Shown here: positions 42,226 to 50,727 of the stretch, one piece after another
Numbering within the stretch: the stretch's first letter is position 1
Layout of the letters: each line of letters begins with the position of its first letter
Source: JAFAMS01 sp049520515
GTDB lineage: Bacteria; Vulcanimicrobiota; Vulcanimicrobiia; Vulcanimicrobiales; Vulcanimicrobiaceae
Direction of reading: 5' to 3'
Assembly: GCA_049520515.1 (NCBI GenBank)
Contig: JBEKPS010000001.1
Location: 558,001-622,000 of the forward strand
DNA: 64,000 nt
The notes under the pieces: model-generated
Seen by the model: only the letters and a program-made list of their open reading frames with translations
The model's database searches: none
What the model was told of the DNA's origin: nothing
Translations under genes and position numbers: made by a program

Positions 42226-43615
42226 GCCCGGCGCCGCCTGCAACGACGGATTTGAGCTCGAGATACTCGTTGAGGACCTCGGTGCCACGCTCTTTTCCAA
42301 AACCGCTCTCCTTTACGCCGCCGAACGGCAACCGATCGTAGTCTGTCGCGATGTCGTTGATCCAGGTATAGCCTGCGTCGAGCTCGCGCACGGCGCGTTC
42401 TTGCACCGACGCATCGCTCGTCCAAATCGATGAGCCGAGCCCAAAGACCGTCGCGTTGGCGCGTGCAAACGCTTCGTCAATCGAATCGAACGGCATCACC
42501 GGCAGGACCGGGCCGAAGCATTCCTCGCGAATGATGCGCGCGTCGTCGCGAACATCGACCAGCACGGTCGGCTCGAAGAAATAGCCTTTGCCTTTATCCG
42601 AACGCTTGCCGCCGGCCGCTGCTTTTGCGCCGTGCTCGAGCGCATCGCGCACGAAACCCTCGACGCTTTCGCGCTGCGGTTGGGAGTGCAGCGGTCCCAT
42701 GCGCACGTTCGAATCGAAGCCATCACCAACGGGCAGCTTCGCGGCGCGCTCGCTGACGCGCTCGACGAACTCATCGTATTTCGAACGGTGGACGTAGATG
42801 CGCTTTGTTGCAATGCAGGCTTGACCGGCGTTGAAGAATCTGCCGACGGCTGCAGCGCGAGCTGCACCGACGATATCGGCATCTTCGCAAACGATCATTG
42901 CGTCGTTGCCGCCGAGCTCGAGCGTCAAGCGCTTGAGGCCTTTGGCGGCGAGCGTCATGATCGCTTTGCCCGTCGCCGTCGATCCGGTGAACGACACTTT
43001 GCGAATGAGGGGATGTTCGATCAACGCCGCACCGACGTCGGCACCGCCGATCACGATCTCGACGACGCCTTCGGGCAACCCGGCTTCATACAGCAGCTCG
43101 ATGCAGCGTTGCGCAGCGAGCGGCGTCGTCGGTGCAGGCTTGACGACGACCGTGTTGCCGGTCGCAAGCGCGGGGACGAGCTTATTCGCCATCAAGGTCA
43201 GCGGAAAATTCCACGGCACGATCGCTGCGCAGGCGCCGAGCGGGCGCCGAACGACGCGCGCCGTTTTTCCGGGTACGTCGATCGTATCGACGAGTGCGCC
43301 CATGTCGTCGGATGCGTAAAGGTCGAACGTGTCGGCGGTGCGCTCGACCTCGATCACGGCTTCCTTGAGCGGTTTGCCTTGTTCGCGCGTCAGCGTTGCG
43401 GCGATCTCGGCTTTGAACTTGCGCAGCGACTCGGCCGTCTTGCGCAGGATCGCGGCACGCTCGGCGAACGGCGTCGCGCGCCATGCAGCAAACGCTTCAT
43501 TCGCACGCACGACTTTGCGCGCAACGTCGCCGACCGACGAGAACTCGATCTCGCCGACGTGTTCGAGCGTCGAGGGATTGGTGACGGCGTATTTCTGGGA
43601 TGTAGCGACTGCCAT
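42218..43615 (-). CDS. Aldehyde dehydrogenase, succinate-semialdehyde type
   Basis: 465 residues. Catalytic Cys267 (NAGQACIATKR), general base Glu233 (LELGGNDAM) and Asn136 (VPWNFPLT) are all present. Length and motifs fit NAD(P)-dependent semialdehyde dehydrogenases. It overlaps the ComA-like gene by 8 bp and the MarR stop by 1 bp. Probably oxidises an aldehyde intermediate to the acid handled by the CoA ligase. Confidence 0.9.
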   Translation of the reverse strand: MAVATSQKYAVTNPSTLEHVGEIEFSSVGDVARKVVRANEAFAAWRATPFAERAAILRKTAESLRKFKAEIAATLTREQGKPLKEAVIEVERTADTFDLYASDDMGALVDTIDVPGKTARVVRRPLGACAAIVPWNFPLTLMANKLVPALATGNTVVVKPAPTTPLAAQRCIELLYEAGLPEGVVEIVIGGADVGAALIEHPLIRKVSFTGSTATGKAIMTLAAKGLKRLTLELGGNDAMIVCEDADIVGAARAAAVGRFFNAGQACIATKRIYVHRSKYDEFVERVSERAAKLPVGDGFDSNVRMGPLHSQPQRESVEGFVRDALEHGAKAAAGGKRSDKGKGYFFEPTVLVDVRDDARIIREECFGPVLPVMPFDSIDEAFARANATVFGLGSSIWTSDASVQERAVRELDAGYTWINDIATDYDRLPFGGVKESGFGKERGTEVLNEYLELKSVVAGGAGHG

Positions 43616-44097
43616 TATTCGTCTTCTCCTAGTGCCGCGATCGCATGCAGCGTGCCGCGAAGCGCTTCATATGGGGATTTTCCGACCTTGCCTTCGAGCT
43701 CGGCTTCGATCTCGCGAAAGACCTCGATGTTGTCCATCTTCAGCTTCCAACCCGCGTCAGTGAACGCGATGATTCGGTTGCGCCGATCGTTTTCATCGAT
43801 CCGGCGCTTGACGTAGCCGCACTTTTCGAGATCGTTCGCAAGCTCCCACATCGCTTGTTTGGTCATGTTCGCGCGCGCTGCCAAAATGTTGAGCCGCGTG
43901 CCATGCAGATCGATATTGGAGGTCAAGCTCAGATGCGTCGATCGAAACTTCTTGTGTCCGCGCTTTTGCAGTGCGAGCACGACAAGCCGGTTGAGCGCAC
44001 GCGACGAGCCAAGCAAAAGCTGACGAAGATTGCCGGCGCGCTCCGCTTCAAGTGCTGCCGTGCGCTCGGCCTCGACCGATTTGCGGGTTGCGATCAC
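43615..44097 (-). CDS. MarR-family transcriptional regulator
   Basis: 160 residues from GTG 44097. Winged helix: LVVLALQKRGHKKFRSTHLSLTSNID, LNILAARANMTKQAMWELANDLEKCGYVKRRIDENDRRNRIIAFTDAGW (wing D-x-R). Lies inside the operon, so it is the obvious local regulator. The paired operators at 47049 and 32069 probably respond to it. Ligand may be a pathway acid or CoA ester. Confidence 0.9.
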   Translation of the reverse strand: MIATRKSVEAERTAALEAERAGNLRQLLLGSSRALNRLVVLALQKRGHKKFRSTHLSLTSNIDLHGTRLNILAARANMTKQAMWELANDLEKCGYVKRRIDENDRRNRIIAFTDAGWKLKMDNIEVFREIEAELEGKVGKSPYEALRGTLHAIAALGEDE

Positions 44098-44519
44098 GCC
44101 TTAGCCACGAGCCCGAGGTCGTTGCGCAGATCGGCGAGCGCGGTCTCGGGCTTGGTTTGCGGCGGATAGACACGGTTGAAACCGAACGATTTGAAGAGCT
44201 TTTCGGTCTCTTCCCACTGCTCGGGATCGGTAACGAGAATTCCACCTATGTAAAGGATGATGTCACCCATGCCGGCCTCGATGCACTTCTCGCGAAAGCC
44301 TTCGCAATCGATGCGGCCCATGCCGTACAGCGACGAGACCCAGATCGCAGAAGCGGCCGTTTCTTTCGCCGCGTCGATGAACTCTTGCGGCTGCACGAGC
44401 GCGCCGAGAAAGACCGGCTCGAGACCAGCACCTTCGAGCGCGTAGCGCAACACCGAGCTGCCGACGATATGTGCGTCGTGCCCGATCGTTCCGAGCACAA
44501 CGCGAGGACGCGATTCCAT
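44094..44519 (-). CDS. Glutamate mutase sigma-like B12-binding subunit, second copy
   Basis: 141 residues from ATG 44519. Cobalamin motif GHDAHIVGSSVL with Asp15-x-His17-x-x-Gly20, then SLYGMGRIDC and YIGGILVTD. Clearly related to the first copy (34989-35423) but not identical, e.g. HDAHIVGS versus SDTHIVGN. It overlaps the second GlmE stop by 1 bp. Confidence 0.9.
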   Translation of the reverse strand: MESRPRVVLGTIGHDAHIVGSSVLRYALEGAGLEPVFLGALVQPQEFIDAAKETAASAIWVSSLYGMGRIDCEGFREKCIEAGMGDIILYIGGILVTDPEQWEETEKLFKSFGFNRVYPPQTKPETALADLRNDLGLVAKA

Positions 44520-45997
44520 TAGTAACTCCGTTCCGCGGCTTCTTCTGTCAGCGGCCGCGACGCCCAAGTTGCTTCACGAATGACCCAGCTGAGATCGGCT
44601 TGCGTGCCCTCTTTGGCCGCACGCTCCGCGATGCGCGAGCGATGGTAGTCGATGACGGGCTGCGGCAGTGGGATATCGCCGTGATCGAGATAACGCAGCG
44701 CACCGCGCTTGTCTCGGACGATCTTCACTTTTCCGCGGAGCTTGCGGTAGGGCGAAAACATGGTGTCGAGCACGCCGGTTTCGATACCGTAGCACGCACC
44801 CAGCGCGAGATCGCCGTCGCCCATCTGCAAGAGCCTATCCAGCGAGCTGCGCACTTCGAGTTCGAGCATCTCGCGTTCGAGCTTGACGTCGTCGCCGTCG
44901 GGTAGCCGCTGACCGGCAACGAGACGCGCGATCTGTCCGCACAGCTCGACCGCTTCGCGGAAGCCTTCGCCGGTCGGCGTCGTCGTCGATTCATCCGGCG
45001 ACTTGATGAACATGCCGTTGCATCCGGCCAGCGCCGAGACCGCGGCGTTCCATGCGAGCTGCGCGTTCATCTGGCCACGGACGAGCGGCCAATCGCCCAA
45101 GAAGAAGTAGGTCCACGAATAAATCTTGACGTCCTGGTGTCCGGCTTTGTCGAGATACTCGCGCGCCAGCTTCTTGAGCGTGTGAATCGCCGCGACGTCT
45201 TGCACGAGATTCATCCCGATGCCGAGGCTCAAGTCAATGTATTTGAGACCTTGCTCGGCAGCAAGCAGCACTTCGATCAGCGAGACGAGCACTTTGAAGC
45301 CGAGTGAATCCCAACCCGGCAAATTCGCCGATGCGCGGCGCAGAATTGGGACGCCATTCTCGGTGAAGAACGACGAGAGACGATCCATGTATTGCTGGTT
45401 GTGGATCATCTTGTCGATCGGATAGTCGCGCGAGTGTTGGATCAGCTGCTCGACGCTCTTGATCGTGCCCCACGTGAAACCGCCGGCGAGAAGGATCTCC
45501 CAGTTGAAGCGAGCGTCCTCGTCGTTATTGTCGGTTCCGACCGCGGCTTTCGTACATTCGTTGATCGCACGTGCCCCGGCAACGCCGTGCACCGCGGGCG
45601 GATAGCCGTTCAAATACGAGAAGCCGTCACGTTTCGAGCGCTCGACGGCGTCCTGTGCTTTGTCAAACAAATTCTTGCGGCTGTACGTATCCGTCAGGAC
45701 GTACCAGCGATCGGGCTTGACGTCTTCGGAGCATTGGATGTGCTTTATCGTTTGATCGACCAGCGCGTGACCAACCTGCGCCGTGATCTGGATGCGGTCT
45801 TCCTCTTCCGCCTTGGCGTTGCGCAGCGACGCGAATTTATACCACGGCTGTTGCTTGTGATACTCGACCGCGCGCGCGAGCGCATCTTCGGAGTTGATCT
45901 CTGCACCCGTCGGCCAGAGCTCGAGCACCTTTTTGCGTTCGTTGAGAAAATAATCCCAATCCCAACGCTTGAATCGGACGGCGTAAGTTGTTTGCAT
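44519..45997 (-). CDS. Glutamate mutase epsilon subunit-like, second copy
   Basis: 492 residues. VLELWPTGAEINSEDALARAVEYHK at the N-terminus, TDTYSRKNLFDKAQDAVE, YLNGYPPAVHGV and LLAGGFTWGTIKSV match the barrel. It lacks the TGTSMPKLTGEIG stretch of the first copy (here LLAGGFTWG), so the substrate pocket may differ. It pairs with the S subunit just downstream and follows tctC2 by 5 bp. No second MutL is present. Confidence 0.87.
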   Translation of the reverse strand: MQTTYAVRFKRWDWDYFLNERKKVLELWPTGAEINSEDALARAVEYHKQQPWYKFASLRNAKAEEEDRIQITAQVGHALVDQTIKHIQCSEDVKPDRWYVLTDTYSRKNLFDKAQDAVERSKRDGFSYLNGYPPAVHGVAGARAINECTKAAVGTDNNDEDARFNWEILLAGGFTWGTIKSVEQLIQHSRDYPIDKMIHNQQYMDRLSSFFTENGVPILRRASANLPGWDSLGFKVLVSLIEVLLAAEQGLKYIDLSLGIGMNLVQDVAAIHTLKKLAREYLDKAGHQDVKIYSWTYFFLGDWPLVRGQMNAQLAWNAAVSALAGCNGMFIKSPDESTTTPTGEGFREAVELCGQIARLVAGQRLPDGDDVKLEREMLELEVRSSLDRLLQMGDGDLALGACYGIETGVLDTMFSPYRKLRGKVKIVRDKRGALRYLDHGDIPLPQPVIDYHRSRIAERAAKEGTQADLSWVIREATWASRPLTEEAAERSY

Positions 45998-46002
45998 ATG
46001 GC

Positions 46003-46965
46003 TTAATGAATCGCTGCGAGCAGCGTTTTCATCTCCTGTTCGCGAGCGGAAAAGTATGCGGGGACGTCCTTACCGGCAACATAGCTATCCGGATCGGACC
46101 ACGTCTGCTTGAGGAAGTCCTGGAAATCCGACGACTTGTAGACGCGCGCGAGTGCGTCCGATAGAAACGCGATCTTGGCGGGATCCGTGCCGGCCTTGAC
46201 GACGATCGAGCGCCACTCGTCGAGCACAACCTTTGCGCCGAGCTCGGTCGCGGTGGGAGTGTTCGGAATCTGCGGCACGCGCTTGGCGCTGAAGACGACG
46301 ACCGGACGGATCTGGCCGGACTCGACGTAGCGGCGCACGTTGCCGTTCGGATCGCACATGACGTCGACTTGATTGCCGAGCACCGCTGCATAGCGTTCGC
46401 CCGGTTTCGGGAACGGCACGCCGACCAGCTTGAGTCCACGGCTCGCGAAGTATTTCGTCGCAACGTCCTCGGCGCTGCCGAAGCCGTCAACGGCAACCTT
46501 GATATCTTTCGTCTTGGCCGCTTTCTCAACATCGGCCCACGTCTTGTACGGGCTATCTGCGTTGACGTAATACGCGAACGGTTGCCGGTTCATGATCGCA
46601 AGAGGAACGATGTCCTTCATCTGCCAGGGCGCGGTGGTCTTGCTCGTCATGTTGCCGACGAATGTATCCGCCACGAAGACGGTCATCGTGTAGCCATCCG
46701 CGTCGCTCGTGAGCATCTTCACCATGCCGCTGTTGCCGTCAGCACCGGGGACGTTGATTACGGGAACGGATGTCGCCTTCAGCGTGTCTTGCAGAACCTT
46801 CGCGACGGCGCGTCCCATCTGATCGGAGCCGCCACCCGGCCCCCACGGAACGACCATTGTAATCGGGCGCGACGGATAATCGTCGGCGCGCGCAACCGCG
46901 CTCGAAAGCAGCATCGCCGGCGCGACACCCATGACCGTGCGCGAAAGAAATCCCAACCGGTTCAT
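46003..46965 (-). CDS. tctC: Tripartite tricarboxylate transporter binding protein (TctC/Bug), second copy
   Basis: 320 residues from ATG 46965, after a ggagggg ribosome site. Signal MNRLGFLSRTVMGVAPAMLLSSAVARA; YPSRPITMVVPWGPGGGSDQMGRAVAKVLQ and INVPGADGNSGMVKM. Very similar to the TctC at 29021-29989, so these are duplicates at opposite ends of one operon. First gene of the operon. Both may feed the single TctAB pair. Confidence 0.92.
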   Translation of the reverse strand: MNRLGFLSRTVMGVAPAMLLSSAVARADDYPSRPITMVVPWGPGGGSDQMGRAVAKVLQDTLKATSVPVINVPGADGNSGMVKMLTSDADGYTMTVFVADTFVGNMTSKTTAPWQMKDIVPLAIMNRQPFAYYVNADSPYKTWADVEKAAKTKDIKVAVDGFGSAEDVATKYFASRGLKLVGVPFPKPGERYAAVLGNQVDVMCDPNGNVRRYVESGQIRPVVVFSAKRVPQIPNTPTATELGAKVVLDEWRSIVVKAGTDPAKIAFLSDALARVYKSSDFQDFLKQTWSDPDSYVAGKDVPAYFSAREQEMKTLLAAIH

Positions 46966-47011
46966 GATCCCCCTCCACTCAAGAGCATCAAGAATCTCGC
47001 AGCGAGAACGG

Positions 47012-47038
47012 CGCGTTATTTTGTGCTGAGATAACGCG
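47012..47038. promoter_or_regulatory. Inverted repeat, candidate hairpin or second operator
   Basis: CGCGTTAT and ATAACGCG perfect 8-bp arms with an 11-nt spacer, between the operon start (46965) and the inverted repeat at 47049-47071. It may be a separate operator or a stem in the 5' leader. Confidence 0.35.
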
Positions 47039-47048
47039 GGCTCCAAGC

Positions 47049-47071
47049 ATTCGTCATGCCACCTGACGAAT
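47049..47071. promoter_or_regulatory. Candidate operator, copy 1 of an 8-7-8 inverted repeat
   Basis: Half-sites ATTCGTCA and TGACGAAT with a 7-nt spacer, perfect. In the 154-bp gap between the 18-gene operon and the divergent MFS gene. The second copy is at 32069-32091. Likely bound by the MarR protein of the operon. Confidence 0.6.
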
Positions 47072-47119
47072 CCTAGCAGAGCCTTTGTCGTTGCGCAAGA
47101 CCCTTTTTGGTGGGAAAGT

Positions 47120-48325
47120 GTGGTCGCAGTGAACGTGCCGGCGCGCTACGTCATCCTTACCGTTACGCTCGTCCTTCAGACCTCGGCTTCGCTTTTGCAG
47201 CAAGGCATCGGCGCGATTCAGCCGCTGATCGGACTGCGCCTAAGTCTGGATCACCAACATCTTGGCTGGGTCGTCGCGGCGATTTCCCTCGGCTCTGCTA
47301 CATTTGCACTCGGCGCCGGACTCGCCGTCGATTACTTCGGTGAACGCACGGTTCTTTTGTGGAGCGGCATCGCGATGGGCACGACGTTGCTTGCCTCCGC
47401 GCTCTTTCCGAATCTCGCCTGGCTCGTCGTATGGCTTTTCCTTTTCGGCATGGCATACGGTACATCGGCGCCGTCGGGCGGTCGTGCGATTCTGCAATGG
47501 TTCACGCGCGACCGTGGAGTTGCGATGGGGATCCGGCAATGCGGCGTCCCGCTCGGCGGTGTCGTCGGCTCGCTCTTGCTTCCGCCGATCGCTCTGCATT
47601 GGGGATATCAAGCCGCGCTTGCAACCGCGGGCGTCATTTGTATCGTCGTTGCCGTCGTCTTTATTCAAGGCTATTCAAGTCCGGCCGCAATCGCCGGCGA
47701 AGAACGCATCCGCTTTCGCGAGGTTCTGCGCGGCCTCGTCGCGGTTGTATCGAGCCGCAGCAGCATATCGCTCAATCTTCTGTGCGCGTCACTGGTCGCT
47801 GTGCAATACACGGCCGTCTCGTTTCTCGCGATTGCCTTGATCGCGCAGAAGCATGCGGCACTTGCGACCGCGGTCGAAGCGATGGTGATCTTCCAGGTCT
47901 TCGCGATCCTTGGACGGCTTGTGTGGGGAGTCGTGAGCGATCATGTGTTCGGCGGTGACCGCATCATACCGATGCTCATCATTTCGGCAATGACGCTCGG
48001 CGTTTTGTGGTGGCTCGCGCAACCCGGTGCGGAACCCGCGACCGTCATTTTTGTCTTAGCCGGTGCACTCGGATTCTCGGCTGCGGCCTGGAACGGACTC
48101 TGGGCCGCGGCACAAGCCGAGATCGGCGGTGCCCGGCATGCCGGAAGCGCGCTCGGCGCGTCGCTTACGTTGATTTATCTCGTGGGCGCGTTCGTTCCAC
48201 CGGCATTCGGCGCGCTCGTCGACCACACGAATTTTTCCGTCGCGTGGGAAGCGCTGGGCGTTATCGTGCTCGCAGGATTCATTCCCGGTTTTTTTGCGCA
48301 GCGGCTGATGCGAGCGCCCGCGTAG
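47120..48325 (+). CDS. MFS transporter
   Basis: 401 residues from GTG 47120; GTG 47129 is possible. About 12 hydrophobic segments, with SAPSGGRAILQWFTRDRGVAMGIRQCGVPLGGVVGSLLLPP in the TM4-5 region (RG.A.G.....G..G) as in oxalate/formate-type or uncharacterised carboxylate exporters. Divergent from the B12 operon and so possibly under the same repressor. Likely a carboxylate transporter; substrate unknown. Convergent to the formamidase gene. Confidence 0.85.
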   Translation: MVAVNVPARYVILTVTLVLQTSASLLQQGIGAIQPLIGLRLSLDHQHLGWVVAAISLGSATFALGAGLAVDYFGERTVLLWSGIAMGTTLLASALFPNLAWLVVWLFLFGMAYGTSAPSGGRAILQWFTRDRGVAMGIRQCGVPLGGVVGSLLLPPIALHWGYQAALATAGVICIVVAVVFIQGYSSPAAIAGEERIRFREVLRGLVAVVSSRSSISLNLLCASLVAVQYTAVSFLAIALIAQKHAALATAVEAMVIFQVFAILGRLVWGVVSDHVFGGDRIIPMLIISAMTLGVLWWLAQPGAEPATVIFVLAGALGFSAAAWNGLWAAAQAEIGGARHAGSALGASLTLIYLVGAFVPPAFGALVDHTNFSVAWEALGVIVLAGFIPGFFAQRLMRAPA

Positions 48326-49405
48326 TTACTCGAAGATTTCGAACGGCAGGAAGGCGGAGACCGTATAATTCGGCATGTCGACGATTTGGCTCAAGTGCAA
48401 ATCGACGGCGACACTGCAGATGCAATACGCCTGATCCCGCGTGTAGCCGCGCGCGTCGACGATGTAGTCGATCATCGCGAGCAGTGCTTTGCGGGCAGAA
48501 AGCTCCATCGTCTCGGCCGATCCGGTCGTCGCATAGTAATGCTTGCCCTGCATGCGCGCCGAGTCGTATGCGTACGTGCCGGCGTACGACGGTTCTGTCT
48601 GTCCGCGCCGTGCCGCTTCGCCGCTAAGTACCTCGAAGCGCGCGTGCAGCGTCGCTGCCATCTCAACGGCAGTTCCGCACGATTCGCCGTCGCCTTGCGC
48701 GAAATGCGCATCGCCGGTCGAAAAGTTGGCACCCTCGACGAACACCGGCAGAAAGAGCGTCGTCCCCGCGGTGAGCTGTTTGATGTCGAAGTTTCCGCCG
48801 TGCTCGCGTGGCGGAATCGTGCGCAGCGCCGTGCTCGCCAGCGGTTCTTTCGCGGGAACTGCGCCGCGCGAATCAGGTAACGCGACGAGGTGCCCCTTCG
48901 CTGCGAGCTCCGCTTCGCGCGCGACGATCGTTTTCATCAGCTCGTGCGACGGCGCCACGCCCATAACGCCCATGAACGGCGCGCCGGGAATCGCGACGCC
49001 CGGAATCTGCGGTGAGCGCGCAAGCTCGCCTTCGATTTCCCAATGCACGAGGTACTTGTAGTTGAAGACGTCGCGTAAGAATCCGAAATCCGGTCCGCGG
49101 AAACTGGTGTAGCCGCGCGGCTGCGGATCGATTTTTTCGATATGCACCGCGAGGAGATCGCCGGGCTTCGCGCCCTCGATCGCGAGCGGCCCGGTCAGCG
49201 GATGCGCAACATTGACCGCAAACTTCTCGATGTCGGCGCCGACCATTCCCGGCTTGACTTGACCGTTCAACGCATCGCGCGTATCGATCGCAACGCTCTC
49301 GCCCGGACGCACCGTCGCGATCGCCGGAATATCCGGATGCCAGCGGTTATGCCCTTTGTTGGGCTCCTCGCCGAGCGGTAAATCGCGGTTGATTGAAATG
49401 CGCAT
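48326..49405 (-). CDS. Acetamidase/formamidase family protein
   Basis: 359 residues. NRWHPDIPAIATVRPGESVAIDTRDALNGQ, PGDLLAVHI, FMGVMGVAPS and FVEGANFSTGDAHFAQGDGE are the metal-containing FmdA/AmdA family signatures. Hydrolyses formamide or acetamide to acid plus ammonia; many homologues have unknown amides. It follows the sulfite oxidase-like gene by 2 bp in the operon. Confidence 0.9.
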   Translation of the reverse strand: MRISINRDLPLGEEPNKGHNRWHPDIPAIATVRPGESVAIDTRDALNGQVKPGMVGADIEKFAVNVAHPLTGPLAIEGAKPGDLLAVHIEKIDPQPRGYTSFRGPDFGFLRDVFNYKYLVHWEIEGELARSPQIPGVAIPGAPFMGVMGVAPSHELMKTIVAREAELAAKGHLVALPDSRGAVPAKEPLASTALRTIPPREHGGNFDIKQLTAGTTLFLPVFVEGANFSTGDAHFAQGDGESCGTAVEMAATLHARFEVLSGEAARRGQTEPSYAGTYAYDSARMQGKHYYATTGSAETMELSARKALLAMIDYIVDARGYTRDQAYCICSVAVDLHLSQIVDMPNYTVSAFLPFEIFE

Positions 49406-49407
49406 AG

Positions 49408-50727
49408 TTACACGAAGCGAACGGCGAATTTCGGAATCGCGAAAAAATTATAGCCGCCCTTGTTGAACGGAACTGATGTAGGTTGTGAGTTGCCCTTCCG
49501 GTCCGTCGCACGAGTTTCGATGACGTAATCGCCGGGCGCAGGATTGAACGCGAACTCGAACCGCGTCCAACTGTAGCGATTCGCCTGCGCATCGATGAGG
49601 TGCGTGCTTTGCCAACTGCCGCCGTTGATGCGCACATCCACTTTGGCAACGCCGGCATTGGGAGCCCACGCGTAGCCGCGCATCGTTTGCGAACCTGCCT
49701 TCATCATCGGCATCTCGCCGCGCGCCAGCGGATAATTCGCCGGAATATCCGGCGATTTGCGCAGCGTCAGCGGCACGACGAGCAACGAGCGCCCCATCTG
49801 CCATGTGACGGGCTGGCCGAGCAGTTGATCCGGGCGTACAAACCGGAACTCGTCGTTGGGAGCAGCAACTGGCGGTGGATAATCGGGGCCGATCAGGGTG
49901 TGGTCAGTCGTGTTCAGCCGCACCCAAAAATCGTGCGATGCAATCTTGATTTCGGTAAGCCATTTTGTCGATGCACCGCCGCACCATCCGGGGACGAATG
50001 CACGCACGGGCGCACCGTGATCGGCCGGCAGCGGCATCCCATTGAGCTTAAAGGCGAGACCGATCTCGTTCGGACGGTCGTGCAACTCGCTCGCCGGGAT
50101 CGGTCTTCCGGTGTCCGATTCAGTGTTCGGCGCTTTGCCGTCGACGCCGGACCAAAACAAACACGCTTTTGCATTCGGCTTGAGTCCGACGAGATCGAGG
50201 ATGTAACTAATCGGAACGTATTCCCATTCGCCCATGCCGACGCCGCCAAGACCCCACCCGTTACCGGTGACCTTGGTGGGATCGCTCAACATGTCTTCCT
50301 GCTCCCAAAAGAGCGTGCGGCCGTTGCCGGTGCACTGCATCACGCTCATCATCGATCGTGATGGCATCTTGAGCAGGTCCTCATACGTGATCGTCATCTC
50401 GCGTTCAACGGCGTCACCGTGAATCTTCAACTTCCAGAAGCGCGGATCGACGCGAGTGTCGAGCTCCGGTCGCGGCGTCGGAAACGCGTTGCGTATATAG
50501 AATTCAGAAACGGGCGTTATGTAGGTGTCGAAATTCCAATACGGCGCGCCCTGATTCGTATTATTCAAGTCCGTTAACAAACCGACGTCTTTGACGAAGG
50601 AAGGATGAAAGCGACTTGGCCCCACGCCATCCAAGCCGATCGTCAATTTTTCTTCTGCGGCTGATGCGGACGCATTCGTTACCACAACAGCGGACGCTAC
50701 GGCGCTAATGAATATCCGGCGATTCAT
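49408..50727 (-). CDS. Sulfite oxidase-like molybdopterin protein
   Basis: 439 residues with an export signal (MNRRIFISAVASAVVVTNASASA). Molybdenum Cys in the VMQCTGNGR motif, then VPGWCGGASTKWLTEI; C-terminal Ig-like dimerisation domain (GVAKVDVRINGGSWQSTHL, WTRFEFAFNPAPGDYVIETRATDRKGN). Family includes SoxC and plant sulfite oxidase. No heme or cytochrome partner is adjacent. Overlaps nfo by ATGA. Confidence 0.88.
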   Translation of the reverse strand: MNRRIFISAVASAVVVTNASASAAEEKLTIGLDGVGPSRFHPSFVKDVGLLTDLNNTNQGAPYWNFDTYITPVSEFYIRNAFPTPRPELDTRVDPRFWKLKIHGDAVEREMTITYEDLLKMPSRSMMSVMQCTGNGRTLFWEQEDMLSDPTKVTGNGWGLGGVGMGEWEYVPISYILDLVGLKPNAKACLFWSGVDGKAPNTESDTGRPIPASELHDRPNEIGLAFKLNGMPLPADHGAPVRAFVPGWCGGASTKWLTEIKIASHDFWVRLNTTDHTLIGPDYPPPVAAPNDEFRFVRPDQLLGQPVTWQMGRSLLVVPLTLRKSPDIPANYPLARGEMPMMKAGSQTMRGYAWAPNAGVAKVDVRINGGSWQSTHLIDAQANRYSWTRFEFAFNPAPGDYVIETRATDRKGNSQPTSVPFNKGGYNFFAIPKFAVRFV

